A DNA stretch of 64,000 bases from Kofleriaceae bacterium (GCA_018057825.1 JAGPCY010000047.1:1-64000), one strand, 5' to 3'. Shown: positions 50,501 through 58,386, counted from the stretch's first letter. A program made the numbers and translations. The notes: generated by a model from the letters alone, not told the origin.

Positions 50501-51277
50501 GGCGATGTGCGGCTCGTAGGACGCCAGGGACGCGATGGTCGCGGCGGTGTCGGCGGTGCCGCCGTAGTTGCAGGTCGCCGCGAGCTGCGTGCCGCCGCTG
50601 TCGTCGAGGGGGAAGGTCTCGAAGCGCACCGTGGCCTGGCCCAGGCCCTCCTGGTTGGTCGACGAGTCGAGGTTGCGCAGGAGGCCGGCCTGGCCGCCCG
50701 AGCCGACGATCGACGTCGCGCCGCCCATCAACATCCGCAGCTCGCCCCACTGGATCTGGGCCGCCGAGGCGTTGCCCGGCGTGTTGATCTGGGTGTGGCC
50801 GCGCCGGCCGCGGCGCCAGTCGTGGCGGTGCTCGTAGCGCTCGCCGGTGTCGGTGTACGGCGGGTTCTGGGTGAACGTGATGTGATCGTGGGTGTTGATG
50901 AGGCCGGGCGAGATGACGCCGCCAGGGCAGTCGATCCGGGTCTCGCCGCCCATGGCGCAGCTCATGCCGACGCAGGTGATGCCGCCGGTGGCGTCGATCC
51001 GGACCTGACCGTTGGCCAACGGGCCGGTCGGGGTCAGCACCGTGCCGGTGAGCAAGCGCGCGGTGCCGCCCGCGGTCACCGTACACACCGCGGTCGCCGG
51101 CATCGCGTCGGTCATCGCGTCGGTCATCGCGTCGGTCATGCCGTCGGTCATCGCGTCGGGCACCCGGCCGTCGGGATCGCCGGGATCGGCGTCGACGTCG
51201 CCGCTTGGGTGCTGGTTGTCACCGCAGGCCGCGAGGGCGGCCCAGGCGAGGAAGACGAGAGCGATACGACCGCGCAT
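47594..51277 (-). CDS. Large lipoprotein: amidohydrolase, thrombospondin type 3 repeats and lamin-tail domain
   Basis: A 1227-residue surface protein. Lipobox LAAC (Cys18) is followed by a MTDA repeat linker (about 50-60). Residues about 75-500 are an amidohydrolase-superfamily domain: VISPGLINTHDHITF (His130, His132), AVIHGVGL, and LGTDWSATGSINLLREL with the Asp. Residues about 515-620 hold calcium-binding TSP3 repeats (DPDGDGVADTGDNCPG, NDSDGVGDACD). Then come Ig-like beta domains and a lamin-tail domain (GLIINEIDYDMPGAGDAVEFVELLN, from about 1040). Hydrolase with adhesive or matrix modules suggests an enzyme tethered outside the cell. The ATG at 51277 gives the signal peptide. Confidence 0.9.
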   Translation of the reverse strand: MRGRIALVFLAWAALAACGDNQHPSGDVDADPGDPDGRVPDAMTDGMTDAMTDAMTDAMPATAVCTVTAGGTARLLTGTVLTPTGPLANGQVRIDATGGITCVGMSCAMGGETRIDCPGGVISPGLINTHDHITFTQNPPYTDTGERYEHRHDWRRGRRGHTQINTPGNASAAQIQWGELRMLMGGATSIVGSGGQAGLLRNLDSSTNQEGLGQATVRFETFPLDDSGGTQLAATCNYGGTADTAATIASLASYEPHIAEGIDLESRNEFLCTSSTTYDVTSPGLSNDVIANQTAVIHGVGLRPFDYGVMANDGASLIWSPRSNVTLYGDTAWAPIADRMGVQIALGTDWSATGSINLLRELACADDFNRTYWGGYFSDRDLWEMVTSNAASATATDDVIGSLVVGRVADLAIFDGRVNTGYRAILEAEPKDVVLVMRGGKPLYGEASTIAALATTCDEVDVCGNAKRVCLMGEINTTYAALRAAAGNSYPASLCGVPANEPTCVPKRPTSVVGSSIYTGVGTAGDPDGDGVADTGDNCPGVFNPIRPLDGGRQADNDSDGVGDACDVCPTTPSSTTCTPVDPNDRDSDGVVNAIDNCPDVANADQADGDGDGKGNVCDLCPTIANPGVAGCPVTIYQIKNRAAVDVVPIGASVRVANALVTGKGANGFFVQVKDGDAGFAGADFSGLFVFTGSTSPFLPMVAPGHRVTIDGTVALFNGQYELDSVVDVTSNGTVEAAPVPVNATAAEITTGGPRAAALEGVLVRIGAGGVSAVDAGFNEFTVAQPGGGSVVVDDFLFLVSPLPTVGTQYGSVTGVLAFRNLASKLLIRSAADLGPAALGLASFGPTTSFVAEGATDVVPGPTPLTVTLNQAAPSDTFVAITSGTPAALTVTGGGVTVMAGQTTAQVRVSGLTQAAAVTLTATLGTSLTATVRVVGAAEQPTLTSLTPATATVAPNGTVAMAVGLDLPAPAGGTTIALTASAGSTPPMVTVPAGQVSAPFTYTAAATTGTATVTATLGATTLTSTITIAAAPTGGLIINEIDYDMPGAGDAVEFVELLNTSTAAIDLTGKALIFVNGSGTPAEYRRIDLGPAGSIPAGGYLVIGAAAVTSPPGTKYTPPVGSGATQWPATDAIQNGSAGVSAPGDGLLVVDTTTMTVLDRLSYESAVTVNLTGFGSVDLFEMAAPTAGDDPTAPASMVRIPNGTDTNNSANDWRMTSTVTPGLANVP

Positions 51278-51285
51278 AGGCGCGC

Positions 51286-51291
51286 ACACTA
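51286..51291 (-). promoter_or_regulatory. TANNNT -10 box for the amidohydrolase lipoprotein
   Basis: TAGTGT on the minus strand, 8 bases before the ATG at 51277. It supports that start over one six codons upstream. Confidence 0.55.
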
Positions 51292-51383
51292 ACACCAGGG
51301 CGGCGAACCCCGTGTAGCGTAGATCGCACGAACGCGTGACAGCGACGCGGCGCGTCGGAACCGAGCCCGCGCCGCGCGCCCGC

Positions 51384-53060
51384 TCAGCTCGCCAGCTCGC
51401 GCGACAGGATGCGGCGCGCGATCGCCAGGGCGCAGCCGTAGGTCGACTCCATGCCGAAGAACGACATGCTCTTCGACAGGAGGCTCTGGCGCCGCGAGTA
51501 CGGGGTGTCCGAGGCGTAGTGGATGAGGCCGAGCTCGCCGTTGACCAGATCGGTCAGGTTGACGATCTCGCCCTTGGGGTGGCGCTGCGGCGCGGTCGAC
51601 TCGTAGGCCGCCGACAGGTACGGCCCGGCCTCCATCTCCATCACCGTGTAGCCCTCCCGATAGAACACGTCCATGTACGACCGGTTCTGCAGGAACGCCG
51701 AGCGCACGGTCAGGGCCTTCTGGTTGTCGAGGACGGTGCCGTGGCGCATGAAGGGCTGGACGTCGGCGGCCGACAGGGCGTTGCGGATGAGGTAGGTGTT
51801 GCCCGAGTGCTCGTCGTGGACGACCTTCGAGATCATGACGTCGCCGACCCGGCCGTTGAGCGTCGCGGCCTTGCCCATGATGTAGACGCCGCGGATCTCG
51901 CCGACGCCCTCGGCCAGCGCCGCCAGGTGGTGGTACGCCGCCATCCCCAGCGGGTAGTCGATGTTGACGATCACCGCGTCGGAGGTGGCCAGGCGCTCGA
52001 GGCCGGGGACCCGGGCGCGCGGATCCATGTCGGCCAGGCGCAGCTTCGACAGCTCGATGATCTGGGCGGTGACGTCGATGCGCCCGGGGCTGGCGATCGT
52101 GCGGATGCCACACGCGGCGTCATGGGCCTGGACCTGGGCGACCCGGTTGGCCGAGGTCGCGGGGTCGTGGAGGTAGGCGCGCAGCAGGTAGTAGAGGAGA
52201 TTGGCGCGGGCGCCGTCGTCGCCGCCGGTCAGGGTCCCGTCGAGGGCGGCGGCCAGCCCCTCGGGGTTCTCGGCCCGGGTGAAGGCGGCCAGCTCGTCGG
52301 CGTGGGCAAAGGCGTAGCCGCCTAGCAGGTTGGCCAGCGAGTGGCTGTTCGACGACACGAAGTACACCGGGCGCTTGCCGACCGACGGCGACGCGCCCTC
52401 GATCGCGCGCCACCAGCGCGCCGCCGAGCGCTGGTACTCGCGAAACGAACCGTCGAGGAGGCGGATCGTCAGATCGCAGCGGCGGGCCGCGATCGTCGCC
52501 AGCCCGGCGGTGGCGTCGCCGAGCCCGGCCGCCAGGGACCGGGCGTCGTCGACCGTGATCCCGAGGGCCGCGGCCACCGCGACCGGATCGGCGCCGTCAG
52601 GGACCGCGCCGGCGCGCGCCAGGCGCTCGTGGACCTTGTTCCACTCGATCTGGTAGGCGGTGACGATCGGCACCAGGTCGTCGATGTCCGAGGCCGAGGC
52701 CACGAAGACCGCCAGGGTGCCGGCGCCGTCGTAGCGCAGCGGCCGACGGCGCCCGCGGGTCCGCACGATCTGCCACGACGCGACCGGCAGGCCGGCGCGG
52801 CTGAACTGCTCGAGGCTCTGCCCGAGGACCAGGCGCTCGACCTGGGGCATGTTGGGCGGCAGGCGGGCGGCGCTGTAGGCGAAGGCGGCGGCGTCGGGCT
52901 CGGGGGCCAGGGCGCCAGCGTGTAGGCTGGAGTTCGAGAACAGGTGGGCCTCCTCGAAGGCCCGGACCCGGACGTCGCCGCTCGACTTGAGCAGGCTGTA
53001 ATAGGTGCGGATGTAGAGGTCGATCTCGTTCGACGTCGTCCGCGGCGGCTGGCGATCCAC
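51384..53060 (-). CDS. Conserved-looking protein of unknown function with nucleoside-phosphorylase-like C-terminus
   Basis: A 558-residue soluble protein. Its opening EIDLYIRTYYSLLKSSGDVRVRAFEEAH and the long alpha-helical first half (to about 300) are not a known enzyme fold to me; I recall similar openings in an uncharacterised family (possibly DUF6909), which I cannot confirm. The C-terminal part has VYIMGKAATLNGRVGDVMISK and EGYTVMEMEAGPYLSA, reminiscent of the purine/uridine phosphorylase pattern (GxxxxxGRVGD and MEME before the catalytic region). This may be a nucleoside- or nucleotide-processing enzyme, inference only. GTG start with TATACC 6 bases upstream. Confidence 0.7.
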   Translation of the reverse strand: MDRQPPRTTSNEIDLYIRTYYSLLKSSGDVRVRAFEEAHLFSNSSLHAGALAPEPDAAAFAYSAARLPPNMPQVERLVLGQSLEQFSRAGLPVASWQIVRTRGRRRPLRYDGAGTLAVFVASASDIDDLVPIVTAYQIEWNKVHERLARAGAVPDGADPVAVAAALGITVDDARSLAAGLGDATAGLATIAARRCDLTIRLLDGSFREYQRSAARWWRAIEGASPSVGKRPVYFVSSNSHSLANLLGGYAFAHADELAAFTRAENPEGLAAALDGTLTGGDDGARANLLYYLLRAYLHDPATSANRVAQVQAHDAACGIRTIASPGRIDVTAQIIELSKLRLADMDPRARVPGLERLATSDAVIVNIDYPLGMAAYHHLAALAEGVGEIRGVYIMGKAATLNGRVGDVMISKVVHDEHSGNTYLIRNALSAADVQPFMRHGTVLDNQKALTVRSAFLQNRSYMDVFYREGYTVMEMEAGPYLSAAYESTAPQRHPKGEIVNLTDLVNGELGLIHYASDTPYSRRQSLLSKSMSFFGMESTYGCALAIARRILSRELAS

Positions 53061-53066
53061 CCGCGA

Positions 53067-53072
53067 GGTATA
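53067..53072 (-). promoter_or_regulatory. -10 box for the gene at 53060
   Basis: TATACC on the minus strand, 6 bases before the GTG at 53060. Confidence 0.5.
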
Positions 53073-53157
53073 TCGCGGGACCGGCCGGCTTTCCTTCCCG
53101 GGCGATCGGTGTTATCCCCTGCCCCGCCGGACGCTCGGCACGATTGCAGAGGAACGC

Positions 53158-53376
53158 GTGAGCAAAGAAGAACTAGTCCATCTCGAGGGCGAGGTCATCC
53201 TGATCGCCAAGGGCGGCAACTTCCGGGTCAAGCTCGACACGGGTCACGAGGTGCTGGCCAAGCTGGCCGGCAAGGTCCGCCGCCACCGCATCCGCGTCGT
53301 CCTCGGCGACCGCGTCACCGTCGCCGTGTCGCCGTACGATCCAACGCGCGGGTTCATCGTCTACCGGCAGCGCTAG
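53158..53376 (+). CDS. infA: Translation initiation factor IF-1
   Basis: A 72-residue OB-fold protein, matching IF-1 in length and motifs: EELVHLEGEVI, FRVKLDTGHEVLAKLAGKVRRHRIRV, GDRVTVAVSPYD and RGFIVYRQR. IF-1 binds the ribosomal A site during initiation. The start is GTG with AGAGGA four bases upstream (53148-53153). The gene stands alone rather than in a ribosomal protein operon (no secY, map or rpmJ neighbour), so it may be a relocated or second copy. Substitutions such as VRRHRIRVV in place of the usual KNYIRIL are moderate. Repeat array C begins 11 bases after its stop. Confidence 0.93.
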   Translation: MSKEELVHLEGEVILIAKGGNFRVKLDTGHEVLAKLAGKVRRHRIRVVLGDRVTVAVSPYDPTRGFIVYRQR

Positions 53377-53386
53377 TTCTTCTCTT

Positions 53387-53409
53387 GAGGGCTTTTCGAA
53401 AAAGCCCTC
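53387..53409 (+). terminator. Hairpin 1 of array C downstream of infA
   Basis: GAGGGCTTTT-CG-AAAAAGCCCTC begins 11 bases after the infA stop. Strong stem followed by C-rich sequence, so a factor-independent terminator or message 3' end is likely, though there is no T-run. Confidence 0.6.
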
Positions 53410-53770
53410 CCCCCAGCATTCGCTGGGGCCCCCCTCCCATAACGTCCGGATCGCGGGGGCATCGCCGTCCGTGTCACCGACGGTGCTGGCGCGTGAGCGC
53501 CGGCGTTCAGCCGCTGTCTGCTGCAGCGCGGTCATGCGTGACCACCGGCGAAACTGCTTGAGGTTTTCTCGAAAAAACCCTCCCCCCAGCATTCGCTGGG
53601 GCCCCCCTCCCATAACGTCCGGATCGCGGGAACGCCGCCGTCCGTGTCACCGACGGTGCTGGCGCGTGGGCGCCGGCGTTCAGCCGCTGTCTGCTGCAGC
53701 GCGGTCGTGCGTGACCACCGGCGAGACTGCTTGAGGGCTTTTCGCAAAAGCCCTCCCCCCAGCATTCGCA

Positions 53771-53947
53771 AGAGCAGTGAACGGTTTGAATGCCGTCGCG
53801 AGACGCGGACGTGTGAGGCAGATCCGGGCGCACGCCCGAAGCGCAGGGAGGAGTGTAGTCAGCTACACGACGAGCGAGCATCGGACGTACGGCCGGAGGT
53901 GCCCACACGGCCGCGTCGCAGCAGGCATTCAAGCCGTTCGCTGCTCT
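53771..53947. mobile_element. MITE-like 177-bp imperfect palindromic element
   Basis: The ends are 24-base inverted repeats (53771-53794 against 53924-53947) that differ at two positions, both T opposite G and so still able to pair as G.U in RNA. Inner arms also align (ACGCGGACGTGTG on the left against ACGCGGCCGTGTG from the right) up to a central near-palindrome GTGTAGTCAGCTACAC (53854-53869). It interrupts hairpin 2 of the third array C unit. It has no coding capacity, and no clear target-site duplication was seen. Confidence 0.75.
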
Positions 53948-54181
53948 ACGGCCCCCCTCCCATAACGTCCGGATCGCGGGGGCGCCGTTGGTGATCTCGC
54001 CGGTGGACGTGGTGCGTGAGCGCCGGCGTTCAGCCGCTGTCTGCTGCAGCGCGGTCGTGCGTGACCACCGGCGAGACCCTCCCCAAACGTCCGGATCGCG
54101 GGAGCGCCGTTGGTGATCTCGCCGGTGGGCGTGGTGCGTGAGTGTCGGCGTTCAGCCGCTGTCTGCTGCAGCGCGGTCGTG

Positions 54182-54324
<143 letters not shown>

Positions 54325-54342
54325 GGGAGGTTGAGGGTGCGG

Positions 54343-55419
54343 TCAGGGATCGGGGTGGGTGTCGGGGCGGCCGGTGCGGCCGAGGATGCGCCAGGGTTGG
54401 CGCTTGAGGATGCGGCCGAGCTCCTTGGCGTCCTCGGGGAACTCAGGATCGTTGGCGAGGCGTGAGATCGAGCCCTCGCCGCGGGCCAGGTCGGCGAGGA
54501 GGCCGCGCGCGTTGGCGACGAGGGCCTGGGCGCGGGCGAGCTGGCGCTCGCCGTCGTCGAGGAGGGCGCGCAGGCGATCGAGGACCGGGGCGGCGGCGGC
54601 CAGGGTGTCGCCGGCCCGGCGCAGCTCGGCGCGCAGCAGCTCGGTGGCGGTCCCCAGCTCGGCGACGCGCCGTCGGACCTGGGCGAGGGTCGCCTCGGCG
54701 CGAGCGGCCAGGGCCGCGAGGGCCGCGGGGTCGGCGCCGGCCGCCGACAGGGTCGCGCCGAGGGCCCGGGCCTCGGCCACCGCCGCCCGCACCCGCGAGG
54801 CCAGGCCGCCGAAGGCGCCGGGGGTCGGCTCGGCGCCCTCGAGGGTGACCGCCAGCGCGTCGAGGCGATCGAGCACAGCCCGGGCGTCGGGGCCAACCTC
54901 GTCGAGAAACCGACGCGAGACCACCAGGTTGTCCCAGGTCCGCTGCAGCGCCCGATCGAGGATCGGCGGATCGACGCCTCGCACCAGGGCGCCGGGCTCG
55001 ATCGGCGACGCTGGCGCGACGCCGCCGGGCGGTGGCCCGAGCTCGAGATACCGGTTCGACAGGAAGCCCTTGCTCGACACGAAGACCTCGGCGTTGCCGG
55101 CCCAGCGGTGGCGCTCGCCCGCCTCGAGCTCGACGGCGACGATCGCGCCGCCGGTGGCCGCCAGCGGATGTCCGGCCGGCAGCCGCTCGGGGACGGCCAG
55201 CCGGATGCTGTCGACCCGGCCGATCGTCCGCCCGGCGACGATCACCGGCGCACCCTCCCGCAGCGCGCCGACGTGGGCGAAGGCGACCTCGACCCGCGGC
55301 CCGCGCGACCACGACACCCGCGGCAGGATCGCGACCACCACCACGACCGCCACCGCCAGGACCGCGAGGACGACGGTGCCGACCGCGAGCTGGGCCCGCG
55401 GCTCGCCGCCGGGAGTCAC
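54343..55419 (-). CDS. MCE/MlaD-domain protein
   Basis: A 358-residue protein with an N-terminal transmembrane helix (about 10-31) and an MCE domain (about 40-120: RVEVAFAHVGALREGAPVIVAGRTIGRVDSI, then VFVSSKGFLSNRYLELG). The rest is a long helical region (about 150-340) of Ala/Leu/Arg heptad type. MCE proteins form hexameric rings or tubes that shuttle lipids between membranes with MlaE/F-type permease and ATPase partners, which are not in this window. It begins with GTG, 22 bases after the second MCE gene, so the two are co-transcribed. Confidence 0.87.
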   Translation of the reverse strand: MTPGGEPRAQLAVGTVVLAVLAVAVVVVVAILPRVSWSRGPRVEVAFAHVGALREGAPVIVAGRTIGRVDSIRLAVPERLPAGHPLAATGGAIVAVELEAGERHRWAGNAEVFVSSKGFLSNRYLELGPPPGGVAPASPIEPGALVRGVDPPILDRALQRTWDNLVVSRRFLDEVGPDARAVLDRLDALAVTLEGAEPTPGAFGGLASRVRAAVAEARALGATLSAAGADPAALAALAARAEATLAQVRRRVAELGTATELLRAELRRAGDTLAAAAPVLDRLRALLDDGERQLARAQALVANARGLLADLARGEGSISRLANDPEFPEDAKELGRILKRQPWRILGRTGRPDTHPDP

Positions 55420-55441
55420 GGCCGCACCCTCATCGCCACCG

Positions 55442-56458
55442 TCACTCCTTCCAGAAGAACTTCCACGGATTGCGCTTCAGGTCGCGCAACAGCTCGCGGA
55501 CGTCGACGTAGACGTCGTCCTTGACCAGGAGCGCACCGGCGGTCCCCTTGCCGGCGCGCAGATCGGTCACCAACCCATCGACGTTGTCGATCAGGCCCCC
55601 GGCCTTGCCGACGGCATCGGCCGCCTTGTCGGCGACGCCGATCGCGCGATCGACGCGCTCGACGGTGATGATGCCGGTGACCCGGCGGGCGTCGGTCAGG
55701 AGCGCGACCGCCTCCGGCGTGACCCGCTCGATCGCGCCCTTACCGCTGACCAGGAGGGCGTCGGCGTCGGCCAGGGTCCGCGCCAGGGCCCGCTCGTCGA
55801 GGGAGCGGTTGAGCTTGGTCAAGGTGACCGTGGCCTGATCGGCCAGGCTCGACGACGACGCGATCAGCTTGCCGAGCTGCTCCCGGTTGTCCTTGAGCAG
55901 GGCGTCGGCGGTGGCCACGGCGTCGGCGCTGTTGCGCAGGAGGTTCTTGATGACGTCCTTGTCCTCGGTCAACACCTGCGACAGCGAGTCGAGGACGTCG
56001 TACAGACGCGCCAGCACCAGGTCGGTGCGCGGCGGGTTGCGGCCGACCAGCGTGGCGCCCGGCGCCACCGGCGGTCGGTCCCAGTCGCGCCCTGGCACGA
56101 TCTCGAGGTACTGCTCGCCCAGGACCCCGGCGGTGTTGATGAAGAACTCGGCGTCGCTGCGGATGCTGTCGCGCGCGCGATCCTCGATCCACGCCTCGAC
56201 CCGGACGTAGACCCGCCGGCCGGTGGCGGGGTCGAGCTTGCCGCCGAGGAACGACACGTCCTCGATCTTGCCGACCTTCATGCCGGCGACCTTGACCGGC
56301 GCCCCCGGCTGGAGGTTCCCGCTGTAGTCGTAGTCGACGTAGACCGTGTAGCCCGACGACAACGACCAGTTGCCGAGCACGAAGACGAAGCCGACGAAGA
56401 CCGCCGCGGCGGCGATCAACATCAGGCCGACCTTGAACTCGAGGCCGCGCTCGCGCAT
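55442..56458 (-). CDS. MlaD family protein
   Basis: A 338-residue protein: N-terminal membrane helix (LEFKVGLMLIAAAAVFVGFV), MCE domain at about 38-122 (SGNLQPGAPVKVAGMKVGKIEDV with the classic G-x-PVxVxGxxVG core, then EFFINTAGVLGEQYLEIVPG) and a helical C-terminal tail ending WKFFWKE. The companion protein ends with the similar WRILGRT, so both tails may dock on the same partner. It probably forms part of a periplasmic lipid-transfer channel. Its ATG overlaps the TGA of the Asp/Ala-rich lipoprotein gene. Confidence 0.9.
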   Translation of the reverse strand: MRERGLEFKVGLMLIAAAAVFVGFVFVLGNWSLSSGYTVYVDYDYSGNLQPGAPVKVAGMKVGKIEDVSFLGGKLDPATGRRVYVRVEAWIEDRARDSIRSDAEFFINTAGVLGEQYLEIVPGRDWDRPPVAPGATLVGRNPPRTDLVLARLYDVLDSLSQVLTEDKDVIKNLLRNSADAVATADALLKDNREQLGKLIASSSSLADQATVTLTKLNRSLDERALARTLADADALLVSGKGAIERVTPEAVALLTDARRVTGIITVERVDRAIGVADKAADAVGKAGGLIDNVDGLVTDLRAGKGTAGALLVKDDVYVDVRELLRDLKRNPWKFFWKE

Positions 56459-56871
56459 CAGGCGTCCGGCGCGGCGTCGATCGGCTCGGGCGCGTCGATC
56501 GGCGCGGGCGCGTCGACCGGCGGGGCGGCGTCGGGCGACGCGGCGTCGAGGGGCGTCGCGTCGATCATCGCGGCGTCGATGGCCCGGGCGTCGACCACCG
56601 CGGCGTCACGCCCCGCCGCGTCGGGCTCCGCCGCGTCGAGGTCCCCGGCATCGACCACCGCGGCGTCGACCAGCACGGTCGCGTTCATCGCGCACACCGG
56701 GGTCGGCGCCGCCAGATCGCACAGCAGGCCGGGGCCACACTCCGACGAGCTGACGCACGGTTCGCCGGCGGCCTTGCCGCCCGTGGGGTCCCCACAGGCC
56801 GCGGCGGCCAAGGCGAGGGCCACCGCCGTCCGGCGGGTCGCGGTCCCGATCGTGCTGGCCCAGATCGTCAT
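56458..56871 (-). CDS. Asp/Ala-rich lipoprotein with short Cys motif
   Basis: A 137-residue lipoprotein, lipobox ALAAAAC (Cys26). A short Cys cluster GEPCVSSSECGPGLLCDL precedes CAMN, similar to the small Cys-rich domains common in myxobacterial lipoproteins. From about 67 to the end the chain is DA/DAA/PIDA repeats (about 70 residues), a flexible acidic spacer. No catalytic residue is visible. It precedes the MlaD gene with an ATGA overlap, which suggests a role at the same envelope machine. Confidence 0.75.
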   Translation of the reverse strand: MTIWASTIGTATRRTAVALALAAAACGDPTGGKAAGEPCVSSSECGPGLLCDLAAPTPVCAMNATVLVDAAVVDAGDLDAAEPDAAGRDAAVVDARAIDAAMIDATPLDAASPDAAPPVDAPAPIDAPEPIDAAPDA

Positions 56872-56877
56872 GGCCGT

Positions 56878-56883
56878 AGGCTA
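56878..56883 (-). promoter_or_regulatory. TANNNT -10 box for lipoprotein-MCE operon
   Basis: TAGCCT on the minus strand, 6 bases before the ATG at 56871. Confidence 0.6.
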
Positions 56884-56898
56884 CCGCAGTTTCGCCCG

Positions 56899-58275
56899 CT
56901 ACTGCTCGAGCAAGGTCGCAGGGGCGGTCTCGAAGTTCAGCTCGACCGAGATGCCGTCGACGAACCGCGGCTTGCCGTCGCCATCGACGGCCTCGGTGCA
57001 GTGCTTGGTCACCGCGCCGACCACCTCGTCGCGGATCACCGTGCCGTCGCCGTCGACGCACAGGTCGACGACCTTGGTCTCCATGTTGTTGTCGCTGTTG
57101 GTGTCGCAGAAGATCTCATAGCCGTCGCGGTCGACGTCGATGTCCGGGGTCCGGCACCCGGCGAACATCGAGGTGTCGGGCTGGGCCGGCAACGCCAGGA
57201 ACACGCCCAGGCTGTTGGCGAAGATCGCGTCGAGCAGCGAGTCCTCCGGGCGCAGGCCGATGTCCTCGAACTCCAGGCCGCGCAGGGTGTCGGCGGTGAC
57301 CGCGTCGATGACGCCGCCGAGCCGGCCGTTGCGCAGCACCAGGTGACCGTCGACCTCGACCACCTCGGCCTCGATCTGGGTGCCGGTGATCTTCAGGGTC
57401 AAGACCAGGTCGCCGGTGATCGGGACCGAGACCGCGAACAGCGACGGGCCGGCCTTGAGCATCAACTTGCCGGCCTCGGACACCACCTCGCCGGAGTCGA
57501 ACTTGATGACCGGCGCGCCGCCCGCGAACGACAGCGGATCGATCGTGATGGCGTCGGGCGTCGAGTCGAAGGGGTTGCAGGTCGTCGGCGGATCGCCGGG
57601 GCCGCGGTCGGCGACGCCCGAGCAGTCGTTGTCGAGCCGGTCGCCGCAGATCTCGGCCTGGCGGTTGCCGCCGGTGAGCCCGCCCACCATGGCGTTGGTG
57701 TCGTCGCAGTCGCCGGTCGCCGGCGACGCGCCGTCGCCGTCCTGGTCCTGGCTGTGGCGGGCGTCGGTGTCGCCCTCGTCGGCCATGCCGTTACAGTTGT
57801 CGTCCTTGCCGTTGCCTGCGACCTCGGTCGCGCCCGGGCGGATCGCCATGTCGAGATCGTTGCAGTCACCCTCGGCGACCGAGGTGTCCTCGCCGTCGCC
57901 GTCGCCGTCCTTGGTGTAGATCCCGAGGTAGAGCGCGAACTTCACGCAGGCGTCGGCCGCCGCGGTCGCGAAGTCGAACATCTCGATGGGGATGAGCAAG
58001 GAGTAGTCGGACAGGGCCCCGGCGATCCCCGGGTTGGCCAGGCCGCGCACGCCCTGCAGCTTGTTGTCGGGCAGCCCATCACCGTCGAGGTCGAAGCCGT
58101 CTTGCGCCGCCCCGATCTCGAGCTTCGAGATCACCTGGGGGTGAGCGCCAGCGAACGGCGTGATCATCTCGCCCGCGCACTCCGGCTTGGGCTCGAACAG
58201 ATCGGGCGGGCCGTCATCGCCGCCGCAGGCGAAGGCCGCCGCCGCCAAGCACGAAGCTAGGATACGAGTACGCAT
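56899..58275 (-). CDS. Lipoprotein with MopE-type metal-binding repeats
   Basis: A 458-residue lipoprotein with lipobox AAFAC (Cys17). Two MopE-type repeats (about 130-235) follow the pattern DxDGDGxxxxxGDCND, PGATE and DDNCNG: YTKDGDGDGEDTSVAEGDCN with GKDDNCNGMADEG, then SQDQDGDGASPATGDCDD with RLDNDCSGVADRG. Such motifs bind metal in MopE-like proteins. The second half is a beta-rich domain with more Asp-rich loops (DVDRDGYEIFCDTNSDNN). GAGGAG (58281-58286) five bases upstream fixes the ATG at 58275, and a TATCCT box lies farther upstream, so this gene has a leader. Confidence 0.85.
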   Translation of the reverse strand: MRTRILASCLAAAAFACGGDDGPPDLFEPKPECAGEMITPFAGAHPQVISKLEIGAAQDGFDLDGDGLPDNKLQGVRGLANPGIAGALSDYSLLIPIEMFDFATAAADACVKFALYLGIYTKDGDGDGEDTSVAEGDCNDLDMAIRPGATEVAGNGKDDNCNGMADEGDTDARHSQDQDGDGASPATGDCDDTNAMVGGLTGGNRQAEICGDRLDNDCSGVADRGPGDPPTTCNPFDSTPDAITIDPLSFAGGAPVIKFDSGEVVSEAGKLMLKAGPSLFAVSVPITGDLVLTLKITGTQIEAEVVEVDGHLVLRNGRLGGVIDAVTADTLRGLEFEDIGLRPEDSLLDAIFANSLGVFLALPAQPDTSMFAGCRTPDIDVDRDGYEIFCDTNSDNNMETKVVDLCVDGDGTVIRDEVVGAVTKHCTEAVDGDGKPRFVDGISVELNFETAPATLLEQ

Positions 58276-58386
58276 GGTTCCTCCTCGGCGCAGGATAGGC
58301 ACCGCCGCTCGGCACGGTCAACCGCGCCGTGACCGACTGTGACCGACCGCCCTTCCCTGCCGGCCGGCGATTGTCGATGATGCGCC

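Noticed and set aside
49160-51292. 710-codon plus-strand frame opposite the amidohydrolase lipoprotein
   Set aside because: It is a shadow of a gene with a lipobox, catalytic motifs and TSP3 repeats; its own sequence has no domain pattern.
53384-53430. Riboswitch or regulatory leader in the array C hairpins
   Set aside because: The hairpins follow a gene (infA) rather than precede one, and no ligand-binding core is recognisable.
53507-53932. Minus-strand 141-codon frame across the palindrome
   Set aside because: It is Cys/Arg/Pro-rich and translates inverted repeat DNA. Similar frames appear wherever the repeat occurs, so it is not a gene.
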